DNA from: a virus
IMG/VR virus record: IMGVR_UViG_3300020470_000132
Coordinates: 1 to 30,710 of that record
Length of the DNA stretch: 30,710 bases
Direction: 5' to 3' (one strand)
Shown: positions 7,526 to 14,306 of the stretch, piece after piece
Numbering within the stretch: the first letter of the stretch is position 1
Layout of the letters: each line of letters starts with the position of its first letter
Position numbers and translations under genes: made by a program
Notes under the pieces: generated by a model
The model's input: the letters and a program-made list of their open reading frames with translations, nothing else
What the model was told of the DNA's origin: nothing
Database searches by the model: none

Positions 7526-8037
7526 GATTAGGCATCATGTGTTCTGGGAACGGTAGTAACTTTGAAAATATCGTTCATTCCTGTCCAGATCATGACGTAG
7601 TTATCATGGTCTATAATAAAAAGAAAGCAAAGGCAAAGAAGAGAGCAGATAGATTAAATATAAATTCTTGTTATAGTAAGGACGAGGATGAGATCATTGC
7701 CCTTTTTGAGGCATATCAGGTAGATCTTATTGTTATGGCAGGTTGGATGAGGATAGTATCTAAAAAGTTTGTTGATGCATATCCAGGCCAGATTATTAAT
7801 CTACATCCATCATTACTACCTAAGTACAAAGGATTACATGCTGTTGAACAGGCAATGAAAGCAGGTGAAGATACAACTGGATGCACTGTTCATTTCGTGA
7901 CAGAGGAGTTAGATTCTGGTACAATAATCAAACAACAGGAGGTCCCTATTTTGCCTGGAGATACTGTTGAAACGGTTACCAGAGCAATTCAACAGGCAGA
8001 ACATCAATTATTGCCACTTGTTATTAATTCATTATGA
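7522..8037 (+). CDS. purN: Phosphoribosylglycinamide formyltransferase (GAR transformylase)
   Basis: Transfers a formyl group from 10-formyl-THF to GAR in purine synthesis. Counted from the ATG at 7522, the family residues are present: SGNGSNF in the phosphate-binding loop (8-14), catalytic Asn93 and His95 in INLHPSLLP, and Asp131 in ELDSGTI. Length is 171 aa against 212 in E. coli, so it is a compact version. An ATG at 7516 is also in frame, but GAGG at 7511-7514 is well spaced only for 7522, which also gives an ATGA overlap. The stop overlaps the next gene by ATGA. Confidence 0.92.
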   Translation: MRLGIMCSGNGSNFENIVHSCPDHDVVIMVYNKKKAKAKKRADRLNINSCYSKDEDEIIALFEAYQVDLIVMAGWMRIVSKKFVDAYPGQIINLHPSLLPKYKGLHAVEQAMKAGEDTTGCTVHFVTEELDSGTIIKQQEVPILPGDTVETVTRAIQQAEHQLLPLVINSL

Positions 8038-8243
8038 CTTACCGTGCTGCAGATTATTTCTGGGATCAAAATTTAATTGATCTTCATGATAAGGTTGAAC
8101 CTATTAAGTTGAGTTTGACAGAGTATGAGGCAAAATTACTTCTTTATAAAATTGAAAAAGAAGTTGAAATAGATCAATGCTCAGAACCCTTTATTAAATC
8201 CATTTGCAAAAAATTGAGAGATGTCACTAGAACAATTGATTAA
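8034..8243 (+). CDS. Unrecognised 69-aa protein
   Basis: Begins on an ATGA overlap with purN. It contains YFWDQNLIDLHDKVEP and a Lys/Glu-rich helical middle (EYEAKLLLYKIEKEVE), with two cysteines near the C terminus (DQCSEP, SICKKL). No family recognised. The last 23 nt overlap the next gene. It belongs to the run of small genes between purN and gp62. Confidence 0.55.
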   Translation: MTYRAADYFWDQNLIDLHDKVEPIKLSLTEYEAKLLLYKIEKEVEIDQCSEPFIKSICKKLRDVTRTID

Positions 8244-8409
8244 AGAGATTCCTGATTGGGAAAACCAGTATCTTGAGATGGCAAATAAAGATCTCACTGA
8301 CAGAGAGAAACAACTTCTTAATGGAGATGCTATCAAGTCACATGAGGGTATGGTATATGGTAGGATGTATGCTGATTGGAAAAGGAAAAAGGGATTCGAG
8401 AAAGAATGA
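8221..8409 (+). CDS. Unrecognised 62-aa protein preceding gp62
   Basis: The ATG at 8221 lies inside the previous gene, with GAGAG immediately upstream. The stop overlaps the gp62 start (ATGA at 8406-8409). The peptide has a helical N-terminal half (LEQLIKEIPDWENQYLEMA) and a basic C terminus (DWKRKKGFEKE). Function unknown. Strict coupling suggests co-translation with the clamp-loader small subunit. Confidence 0.55.
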   Translation: MSLEQLIKEIPDWENQYLEMANKDLTDREKQLLNGDAIKSHEGMVYGRMYADWKRKKGFEKE

Positions 8410-8795
8410 GTTACGAATTAAAGGAGTACCTTAACTCGATTAATTTCACTAAGGAAGATCTGATGGCATCAGATGATCCTATGTGGGAAAAGAAGTACCC
8501 TGCCTTTGTTATAAACAAGTGCCTATCAGGGTTTATTGATACAGTCATGTTCGCAAATGAGATGAATTTGTATCCAAACCTCCCATCAAAACTACAATAT
8601 GACTTTTATCTAAATAGTCTCAGGAAAAAGAAGAGATTTTCTCCCTGGCTCCGAAAAGATAAGATCAAAGACCTTGACCTTGTTAAACAATACTATGGCT
8701 ATAGTAATGAGAAAGCAATGCAGGCTTTGAATATATTAAACAAATCACAACTGGATTACATTAGAGAAAAGCTTGACATTGGAGGTACTCGATGA
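8406..8795 (+). CDS. 62: Clamp loader small subunit (T4 gp62-like)
   Basis: A non-ATPase partner of gp44 in the T4-type clamp loader. The 129-aa product fits by position (directly before regA, as in T4) and by the pattern PAFVINKCLSGFIDTVMFANEMN...YDFYLNSLRKKKRF, which parallels T4 gp62 ([21 protein letters not shown]...FNYLMAAVPRGKRY). It is shorter than T4 gp62 (187 aa), as expected for the cyanophage form. ATGA overlaps on both sides couple it to the preceding small gene and to regA. It is separated from gp44 by about 4.7 kb. Confidence 0.8.
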   Translation: MSYELKEYLNSINFTKEDLMASDDPMWEKKYPAFVINKCLSGFIDTVMFANEMNLYPNLPSKLQYDFYLNSLRKKKRFSPWLRKDKIKDLDLVKQYYGYSNEKAMQALNILNKSQLDYIREKLDIGGTR

Positions 8796-9223
8796 CTGCA
8801 TTCGCAGAACCCGAAGTTAACTGGTCGCCTGACCAGATGGTAGAAGTGACGTTAAATGAGCCTGATGACTTTCTCAAAGTACGTGAGACTTTGACGAGGA
8901 TAGGTGTAGCTTCTAGGAAAGAAAAGAAGATCTATCAATCTTGTCACATCCTACATAAACAGGGTAGATATTACATTGTTCACTTTAAGGAGTTGTTTGC
9001 GTTAGATGGCAAACATGCAAACCTTACTAGTAATGATGTTCAAAGAAGAAATAGAATTATCAATCTGTTATCAGATTGGGGTTTAATAAGTGTTCTAAGT
9101 CCAGAAAGGACTCAGGATGTTGCTCCATTAAATCAAATTAAGGTATTATCTTATAAGGATAAGGGTGACTGGACTCTCGAAACCAAGTATAATATTGGGA
9201 AGAAGAAGAAAGTAGAATCCTAA
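8792..9223 (+). CDS. regA: RegA translational repressor
   Basis: Binds ribosome-binding regions of early phage mRNAs, including those of clamp-loader genes in T4, and blocks translation. Similarity to T4 RegA is obvious: PDDFLKVRETLTRIGVAS, YQSCHILHKQGRYYIVHFKE and DWGLISV. The ATG at 8792 overlaps the gp62 stop (ATGA) and gives 143 aa, with 15 residues before the T4-like start MVEVTL. An internal ATG at 8837 would give the T4 length (T4 RegA is 122 aa). The extra N-terminal segment is either real or a wrong start. The stop overlaps the next oxygenase (TAATG). Confidence 0.93.
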   Translation: MTAFAEPEVNWSPDQMVEVTLNEPDDFLKVRETLTRIGVASRKEKKIYQSCHILHKQGRYYIVHFKELFALDGKHANLTSNDVQRRNRIINLLSDWGLISVLSPERTQDVAPLNQIKVLSYKDKGDWTLETKYNIGKKKKVES

Positions 9224-9792
9224 TGTATCCTGTACCGCCTTTGAATCCGCCAAGGGGATCTTCAAGTCCCTTTGTTTATGCGGAGAATGTTTTTAATGAG
9301 GAACAGTTAAATTATATTGATCAGTTAGTTGATAGTCTAGATCTAACTGATGGTGGCACTGTTGAATATAATGAGAATTATAGGAAGTCTTTAGTTGCTT
9401 TTGTTGATCACAATCCAGATACGGAATGGTTGTTCGCAATATTAACTAATGTAGTTCATCAGTTGAACGCTAATTATTATAGATTTAATCTAAGCGTATT
9501 GGATACAATCCAGTACGCTTTTTATGATGCTGATTTTGATGGTAAGTATGATTGGCATCACGATTATAATGAAGGACCAACTCCTGCTAGAAAGTTAACA
9601 GTTGTTGTTCAGTTAAGTGATCCTTCAGATTATGAAGGCGGACAGTTAGAAATATTTCCAGAAGTTGAGGTTCCAAAGAAACGAGGAATGGTTTGTATGT
9701 TCCCGTCATATCTCTACCATAGGGTGACACCCGTACTTTCTGGCACTAGAAAAGTCTTAGTTGCTTGGATATGGGGCCCACCGTTCGCTTAA
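9223..9792 (+). CDS. 2-oxoglutarate/Fe(II) oxygenase (PKHD/prolyl hydroxylase type)
   Basis: A 189-aa double-stranded beta-helix enzyme. The metal triad is His112-x-Asp114 in DWHHDYNEG and His166 in YLYHRVTPV, with Arg176 in SGTRKVLVAW to bind 2-oxoglutarate. YEGGQLEIF (137-145) is the typical strand between them. The pattern is close to PiuC/PKHD-type hydroxylases and cyanophage 2OG-FeII_Oxy proteins. The target is not known. It starts on a TAATG overlap with regA and is the last gene before a 114-nt intergenic region, so it ends the clamp/nucleotide operon. Confidence 0.85.
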   Translation: MYPVPPLNPPRGSSSPFVYAENVFNEEQLNYIDQLVDSLDLTDGGTVEYNENYRKSLVAFVDHNPDTEWLFAILTNVVHQLNANYYRFNLSVLDTIQYAFYDADFDGKYDWHHDYNEGPTPARKLTVVVQLSDPSDYEGGQLEIFPEVEVPKKRGMVCMFPSYLYHRVTPVLSGTRKVLVAWIWGPPFA

Positions 9793-9836
9793 CCGAATCA
9801 TAATCTTCGGTCTCTACGACTGCGTTTTTTGGTCGT
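9792..9836 (+). terminator. Two short hairpins after the oxygenase; possible weak terminator
   Basis: ACCGAA at 9792-9797 pairs with TTCGGT at 9806-9811 (6 bp, 8-nt loop). ACGAC at 9816-9820 pairs with GTCGT at 9832-9836, with a T6 run in its loop. The T run follows the first hairpin only after about 14 nt, so this is not a canonical intrinsic terminator. It may slow polymerase or protect the mRNA end. Confidence 0.3.
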
Positions 9837-9842
9837 TTGTGG

Positions 9843-9850
9843 TTAAATAA
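9843..9850 (+). promoter_or_regulatory. Late-promoter-like element upstream of hsp20
   Basis: TTAAATAA differs by one base from the T4/cyanophage late promoter NATAAATA recognised by the gp55-type sigma factor with the gp45 clamp. It lies 57 nt before hsp20 in the only gap between the RegA/oxygenase operon and hsp20, which supports a promoter role. The single mismatch keeps confidence moderate. Confidence 0.45.
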
Positions 9851-9853
9851 TAG

Positions 9854-9870
9854 TGTCGCCTTCGGGGACA
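9854..9870 (+). other. UUCG-capped hairpin in hsp20 leader
   Basis: TGTC-(G bulge)-CC-TTCG-GG-GACA forms a 6-bp stem with one bulge and a very stable C(UUCG)G tetraloop. It begins a few nucleotides after the putative late promoter, so it would sit at the extreme 5' end of the hsp20 mRNA. 5' hairpins often protect phage mRNAs from decay. A thermosensing role is not supported because the hairpin does not cover the ribosome binding site (AAGGAG near 9893-9898). Confidence 0.45.
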
Positions 9871-9906
9871 TCAAAACACAAACTCGCTTAAAAAGGAGCT
9901 AAGACC

Positions 9907-10332
9907 ATGAATACTCTAACAAGATATCGTGCTGCCGATTTGCCAGAATTAATGGATCGGATCAGCAAAAACAGTATAGGATTGGACAACTATTTCAATC
10001 AGTTCTTCGATCTTAACACACATAATTATCCACCTTATAACATTGTTAATGTTAGCAACGTACAATCTCGACTGGAGGTTGCACTTGCAGGGTTCAAGAA
10101 GTCCGAAGTAAAAGTCTATACCGAATATGGTAAACTTATTGTTGAAGGCAATAAGGAAGACAAAGACGGATCAGACTATGCCCATAGAGGTATGGCTCAG
10201 AGAAACTTTACTAGAGAGTGGACTTTATCAGATGACGTAGAAGTACGGAAGGTAAACTTCGAAGACGGACTTCTACAGGTAGATCTAGGTAAAGTTGTTC
10301 CAGAACACCATGCTCGTAAAGACTACCTCTAG
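9907..10332 (+). CDS. hsp20: Small heat shock protein Hsp20 (alpha-crystallin family)
   Basis: An ATP-independent chaperone, common in cyanomyoviruses. The 141-aa protein has a poorly conserved N-terminal arm and an alpha-crystallin domain from about 45 to 135: YNIVNVSNVQSRLEVALAGF, KVYTEYGKLIVEGNKED, HRGMAQRNFTREWTLSDDV and VNFEDGLLQVDL. The usual GVL signature near the end appears as DGLLQVDL. A strong ribosome binding site (AAGGAG) precedes the start. It has its own leader with a late-like promoter and is followed by a strong terminator, so it is probably a monocistronic late unit that protects virion assembly or host proteins during infection. Confidence 0.93.
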   Translation: MNTLTRYRAADLPELMDRISKNSIGLDNYFNQFFDLNTHNYPPYNIVNVSNVQSRLEVALAGFKKSEVKVYTEYGKLIVEGNKEDKDGSDYAHRGMAQRNFTREWTLSDDVEVRKVNFEDGLLQVDLGKVVPEHHARKDYL

Positions 10333-10353
10333 GCCTGGAGGATAGTAATAAAG

Positions 10354-10381
10354 AAGGGGGTGCTTGACACCCTCTTTTTTT
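10354..10381 (+). terminator. Strong intrinsic terminator after hsp20
   Basis: A 9-bp stem pairs 10354-10362 with 10368-10376 (one G-U pair, five-base loop CTTGA at 10363-10367) and is followed by further T to 10381. It lies 22 nt after the hsp20 stop. The 3' arm and loop overlap the -35 box of the next promoter. Confidence 0.88.
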
Positions 10382-10392
10382 ATGTGTATAAT
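10364..10392 (+). promoter_or_regulatory. Perfect consensus sigma-70 promoter
   Basis: TTGACA at 10364-10369, an exact 17-nt spacer and TATAAT at 10387-10392 match the bacterial housekeeping promoter at all 12 positions with ideal spacing. The expected transcript start is near 10398-10400 (GGT). Host-like promoters drive early genes in T4-type phages. It would transcribe the structured leader, the paralogous small genes and DNA polymerase. The -35 box lies within the preceding terminator hairpin. Confidence 0.88.
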
Positions 10393-10397
10393 TTAAA

Positions 10398-10605
10398 GGT
10401 TGCACTGACGGGTGTAACAGGGAGTGACTGAATAACCCTGTTGGCAATAGGCGGGGTAATGTGATGCGTTAGAGGTGGTGCTCGCTCTTCGGAGAACCCT
10501 TCACCAAGGGAACGCAGGTTGGTCGGACTATTAACATCCTTAGCGATGCCCCGATCATGTTGGTATAAGGAACCCAACCTCCCACTAAACATTCAATAGA
10601 TTACT
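10398..10605 (+). ncRNA. Highly structured non-coding leader or small RNA
   Basis: About 207 nt with stops in all + frames, directly behind the perfect promoter. By-eye helices are: 10399-10405/10412-10418 (7 bp); 10416-10422/10436-10442 (AACAGGG/CCCTGTT, 7 bp, mutually exclusive with the first at its edge); 10465-10470/10511-10516 (TGCGTT/AACGCA); 10485-10487/10492-10494 with a UUCG loop; 10497-10501/10506-10510 with loop CACC; and 10516-10522/10574-10580 (AGGTTGG/CCAACCT, 7 bp). The CACC loop could pair with GGTG at 10474-10477 as a pseudoknot. No terminator separates it from the gene at 10606, so it may be a 5' leader or may be processed. I do not recognise it as tmRNA, RNase P, SRP RNA or 6S RNA. 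Confidence 0.6.
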
Positions 10606-10929
10606 ATGGCTATTAAACTACTCTTACTCCAGTCTAATGAAGAAGTTATTGCAGATGTACAAGAGTTAGTGGATGAAAATGATAAGCCAATCTTTATTGT
10701 ATTAACCAATCCATTTATTGTTAAACTTGTAGAGAATCCTGAATTGGAGATGTTGAATGAGAGTACATCCAATCAGCCTAGATATAGTGCAAGGTACTAT
10801 GAATGGATGCCTCTATCAAAAGAGAAAAGATTCGCAGTTAATCCTGATTGGATAGTAACAGCAGTCGAACCCATAGATGCCGTTATGGAGTCCTATAAGG
10901 AGAAGATGGATGGAATCGGAAGAAATTAA
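10606..10929 (+). CDS. Small beta-rich protein, possible Sm-like fold (paralog 1)
   Basis: A 107-aa protein with alternating beta segments: IKLLLLQSNEEVIADVQEL, PIFIVLTNPFIVKLVE, YYEWMPLS and IVTAVEPIDAVMESYKEKM. The first segment (strand, turn with Glu-Glu-Val-Ile, strand) and the Val-Thr-Ala-Val-Glu-Pro near the end resemble Sm1/Sm2 motifs of Lsm/Hfq-type proteins, but this is inference. It resembles the next gene product in order and spacing of motifs. No clear Shine-Dalgarno precedes the ATG; it lies 25 nt after the last helix of the structured leader, so translation may depend on that RNA. Confidence 0.6.
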   Translation: MAIKLLLLQSNEEVIADVQELVDENDKPIFIVLTNPFIVKLVENPELEMLNESTSNQPRYSARYYEWMPLSKEKRFAVNPDWIVTAVEPIDAVMESYKEKMDGIGRN

Positions 10930-11188
10930 TGTACAGTTATTGATACTGGTTAATAATGAAGTTATAATCAGTAAGATTGAGGAAGTTGCTGCTTTGGATA
11001 TTGGAGATCCAAATTGTAAACTTATCTCACCATATAAAGTTGAAGAAAAAGATAAGATTAGTCCTTGGTTGAGTGATTTAACTGATGATGATGTTATAAT
11101 GATATGCTCAGATAAGATTCTAACTTTGGTTGAACCACATAAGTCCCTTACTGACCTTTACTTACAAAGAGCCACCACATCAGAATAA
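10910..11188 (+). CDS. Small beta-rich protein, paralog 2, coupled to gp43
   Basis: The start at 10910 follows AAGGAG (10897-10902) by 7 nt and overlaps the previous gene by 20 nt. The 92-aa product repeats the plan of its neighbour: INVQLLILVNNEVIISKIEE, a middle strand CKLISPYKVEE, then DVIMICSDKILTLVEPHKS and a C-terminal helix. Shared features are LL-L-x-N-E-V-I at the start and a V-E-P near the end, which suggests tandem duplication and divergence. Its stop overlaps the DNA polymerase start (TAATG). Function unknown; an RNA-binding Sm-like role is speculative. Confidence 0.6.
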   Translation: MESEEINVQLLILVNNEVIISKIEEVAALDIGDPNCKLISPYKVEEKDKISPWLSDLTDDDVIMICSDKILTLVEPHKSLTDLYLQRATTSE

Positions 11189-13689
11189 TGAGGTTTTACA
11201 CTAACGTTTTCCTAATTGGTAACAGCATTCTGATTAGGGGATACGAAGATGGTAAACATTTTAGTGACAGAGAGGAATTCCGTCCTACTTTTTTTGTTCC
11301 AACAAAGAAGAGATCTAAATGGAAAACACTTGATGGAACTCCAGTAGAACCAGTTAAGCCTGGTACTATAAAAGACTGTAGAGAATTTAGAGAGAAATAC
11401 GCTCAGGTTCAAGGGTTTGATATCTATGGTAATGATAGGTATGCCCATCAATATATTTCTGAGAAGTATCCAGAGGCAGAAATAAAATTTGATATTAGTA
11501 AGATTAAACTTATAACGATTGACATCGAGGTTGCTGCAGAGAGTGGTTTCCCTGATGTTTTTAATTGTGCAGAAGAACTCCTTCTTATTACAATTCAAGA
11601 TTATAATACCAAGGAGATCATAACTTGGGGAACTAGACCATATACAACAAACAATAAAAAGAACCACCGTTATATCGACTGCCATAACGAGGAAGGGTTG
11701 ATCAATGAATTCATAGGGTGGTGGCAAACAAACACGCCTGAGGTCATTACAGGGTGGAACTGCGAACTATATGACATACCTTATTTGATGGGACGTATTG
11801 AACGTCTTATGGGTGAGAAGGTAGCGAAGAAACTTTCTCCTTGGAATATTGCCAGGAAGAATGAGATTAGAATTCAAGGTAGAGATAATATCTCATATGA
11901 TATCGCAGGGGTATCTGTAATTGATTATCTTGATCTCTATCGGAAATCTCCTGCTACTCCTAACCAAGAGAGTTATCGATTGGATCATATTGCTATGATG
12001 GAACTCGGTCAGAAGAAATTAGACCATAGTGAGTTTGATACTTTCCGTGAGTTTTATAGTAAGAATTGGCAGAAGTTCGTTGATTACAACATTGTTGACG
12101 TAGAATTGGTTGACAGACTTGAGGACAAGTTGAAACTTCTTGACTTGACTTTTACTCGTGCGTTTGACGCAAAGATTAATTTTGCTGATGTTGCCTTTCA
12201 GGTACGTTGTTGGGATGCAATAATTTTCAATTATCTAAAGAAGAAAAATATTGTCATACCTCAAAAAGAAAGGAATGAGAAGGATGAGAAGTATGCTGGT
12301 GCATATGTAAAAGAACCAAAACCTGGCAAATATGATTGGGTGGTTAACTTTGACCTTAACTCACTGTATCCTCATTTGATTATGCAATATAATATCTCAC
12401 CAGAGACATTATTGGATAGAAAACATCCTAGTGCCACTGTAGATAAATTATTGAATCAGGATATATCTTTTGAGGATTATAAGGACTATGCTGTGTGTGC
12501 CAATGGTGCAATGTTCAGGAAGGATAAGAAAGGATTCTTACCTGAGTTAATGGAGAAGATGTATAACGAGAGGGTCATCTTTAAGAAGAAGATGATTAAG
12601 GCAAAAAAAGAATATGAAAAGAATCCAAGTGTTGCTTTAGAGAAGGAGATTGCTCGTTGTGACAACATTCAAATGTCAAAAAAGATTGCCCTTAATAGTG
12701 CCTATGGTGCTATTGGTAATCAATATTTTCGTTATTATAAACTTGCCAATGCAGAGGCCATCACACTCTCTGGACAAGTGTCAATCCGATGGATTGAGGA
12801 TAAGATGAATTCTTATCTGAACAAATTATTGAAAACTGAGGAGGTTGATTATGTTATTGCTTCTGATACCGATTCCATTTATCTTAATATGGGTCCTGTG
12901 GTTGAGGCTGTATACAAGGGGCGAGAGAAAACTACTGAGGGCGTTGTTGGGTTCCTTGACAAGGTGTGTGAAACTCAACTTGAACCTTATATTGAAAGTT
13001 CTTACGAAGAATTGGCCAGGTATGTCAACGCCTATGCCCAAAAAATGTTCATGAAACGTGAGAACATTGCCGATAGAGGTATATGGACTGCGAAGAAACG
13101 TTATATTTTAAATGTATGGGATAGTGAAGGAGTCAGATATGAAAATGCAAAACTTAAAATTATGGGTATTGAGGCGATTAAAACCTCAACTCCTACACCA
13201 TGTCGTAAGTTCTTGAAGGATGCCTTTAGTCTATTGATGACAGGTACGGAAGATGAGGTGATTGATTATATTGAGGAATGTAGAGAGAAGTTTAAGTCTC
13301 TTCCTCCAGAGGATATTGCCTTCCCTAGATCTGTTAGTCAGATTGATAAGTGGAAGAACTCAACTACTTTATATGAGAAGGGATGTCCTATACACGTTAG
13401 GGGAGTGATATTATATAATCATTATACTAAGAAGAAGAAACTCGATCAGAAGTATCAGGCTATCCAGAGTGGTGAGAAGATCAAGTTTTGTTATTTGAAG
13501 ACTCCTAATCCAATTCATGAAAATGTTATGTCATTCATACAGGATTTTCCACATGAATTAGATTTGGATAAGTATGTTGATTATGAACTTCAGTTCAATA
13601 AGTCTTTCATTGAACCCATTAAGGTTATTCTTAATTGTATTGGCTGGAGTGTTGAACGTAAGAATACATTGGAAGGATTTTTTGCATAG
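11188..13689 (+). CDS. 43: DNA polymerase, family B (T4 gp43-like)
   Basis: The replicative polymerase with 3'-5' exonuclease, 833 aa (T4: 898). Exonuclease motif I is IDIEV with Asp112 and Glu114. Exo II lies around TGWNCELYDIPYL (188-200) and Exo III at YNIVDVE (300-306). Polymerase motif A is NFDLNSLYP (387-395, Asp389), motif B is KKIALNSAYG (498-507), and motif C is ASDTDS (558-563, Asp560 and Asp562). The C terminus NTLEGFFA resembles a clamp-binding PIP-type peptide, which fits docking to gp45. It is intact: no intein, intron or split is seen. It starts on TAATG after the small paralog and ends on TAGTG with the next gene. Confidence 0.97.
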   Translation: MRFYTNVFLIGNSILIRGYEDGKHFSDREEFRPTFFVPTKKRSKWKTLDGTPVEPVKPGTIKDCREFREKYAQVQGFDIYGNDRYAHQYISEKYPEAEIKFDISKIKLITIDIEVAAESGFPDVFNCAEELLLITIQDYNTKEIITWGTRPYTTNNKKNHRYIDCHNEEGLINEFIGWWQTNTPEVITGWNCELYDIPYLMGRIERLMGEKVAKKLSPWNIARKNEIRIQGRDNISYDIAGVSVIDYLDLYRKSPATPNQESYRLDHIAMMELGQKKLDHSEFDTFREFYSKNWQKFVDYNIVDVELVDRLEDKLKLLDLTFTRAFDAKINFADVAFQVRCWDAIIFNYLKKKNIVIPQKERNEKDEKYAGAYVKEPKPGKYDWVVNFDLNSLYPHLIMQYNISPETLLDRKHPSATVDKLLNQDISFEDYKDYAVCANGAMFRKDKKGFLPELMEKMYNERVIFKKKMIKAKKEYEKNPSVALEKEIARCDNIQMSKKIALNSAYGAIGNQYFRYYKLANAEAITLSGQVSIRWIEDKMNSYLNKLLKTEEVDYVIASDTDSIYLNMGPVVEAVYKGREKTTEGVVGFLDKVCETQLEPYIESSYEELARYVNAYAQKMFMKRENIADRGIWTAKKRYILNVWDSEGVRYENAKLKIMGIEAIKTSTPTPCRKFLKDAFSLLMTGTEDEVIDYIEECREKFKSLPPEDIAFPRSVSQIDKWKNSTTLYEKGCPIHVRGVILYNHYTKKKKLDQKYQAIQSGEKIKFCYLKTPNPIHENVMSFIQDFPHELDLDKYVDYELQFNKSFIEPIKVILNCIGWSVERKNTLEGFFA

Positions 13690-14306
13690 TGGAACAAGTT
13701 AGTATAAAGTTGAATAAACCTTTTGGTCCTACTGTATTAGAGGCTAATTGTCCAATGCGTATTGTTGATGGTATCAATGATCTTGTTGATAATATGCCTG
13801 AGGATAAGTTGCAACTTTGTTCTAATAAGTATAGTACCGATCCAGAATTTCCTAATCTTTTAAACAGAGGCTTTGAGATCATATATCTTTTGAAAGAAGA
13901 TGTTGAGGAACTTGAGTTAGATAGATTTCTCTTAATGATTTCTAAAGAATATTTGGAATATCTTCAGATGGATCCAAGTGGTTTGTATGTGCCTCCTCCA
14001 AGTTGGACTGATGAGATGTCTGACATTTGGGTTAACCGTTATTTTAAAGGAGATATTACTCCTCCACATGGTCATGCTTATTTTCTTTCAGGAGTTATTA
14101 TTTTAAAATTACCTGAAGAGGATATTGATTACGATATATCAGAAGATCCTGCCAGATCATTAGAATTTATGTATAATGATGAGGCATATCTACCTGAACA
14201 AGAAGTGGGTAAGGTCTATCTTTTTCCTAGTCATTTGAGGCACTGGGTTCATTTCCATACCAGTGATCAAGAAAGGAGAACTATTAGTTTCAATATAGCG
14301 ATATGA
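13689..14306 (+). CDS. 2-oxoglutarate/Fe(II) oxygenase, TIGR02466-like
   Basis: A 205-aa protein starting at GTG 13689, which overlaps the gp43 stop (TAGTG). The typical H-x-H segment PPHGHAYFLSGVIIL (His127, His129) is followed by GKVYLFPSHLRHWVHFH (His185 as the likely distal ligand) and Arg196/Arg197 in ERRTISFNI. This is the pattern of 2OG-FeII_Oxy_5 proteins (SGVyY strand, LFPS strand, R-x-S-x-x-FN end). The substrate is unknown. It ends on ATGA with a tiny gene. No better start codon is available close by. Confidence 0.72.
   Translation: MEQVSIKLNKPFGPTVLEANCPMRIVDGINDLVDNMPEDKLQLCSNKYSTDPEFPNLLNRGFEIIYLLKEDVEELELDRFLLMISKEYLEYLQMDPSGLYVPPPSWTDEMSDIWVNRYFKGDITPPHGHAYFLSGVIILKLPEEDIDYDISEDPARSLEFMYNDEAYLPEQEVGKVYLFPSHLRHWVHFHTSDQERRTISFNIAI

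Noticed and set aside
8773-8800. TTGACA near the regA start
   Set aside because: No -10 element at suitable distance; the sequence codes the conserved end of gp62.
10465-10525. Resemblance to the cyanobacterial glutamine riboswitches (glnA/Downstream-peptide), because GGAACGC occurs near a hairpin
   Set aside because: Other remembered consensus parts, such as CGTTCA and CGGAAGTAGG in the right order, are missing. A single short match is not enough.
10380-10592. Minus-strand open frames across the hsp20-10606 intergenic region
   Set aside because: They lie over a terminator, a perfect + promoter and foldable RNA, have no recognisable protein features, and no other minus-strand genes occur.
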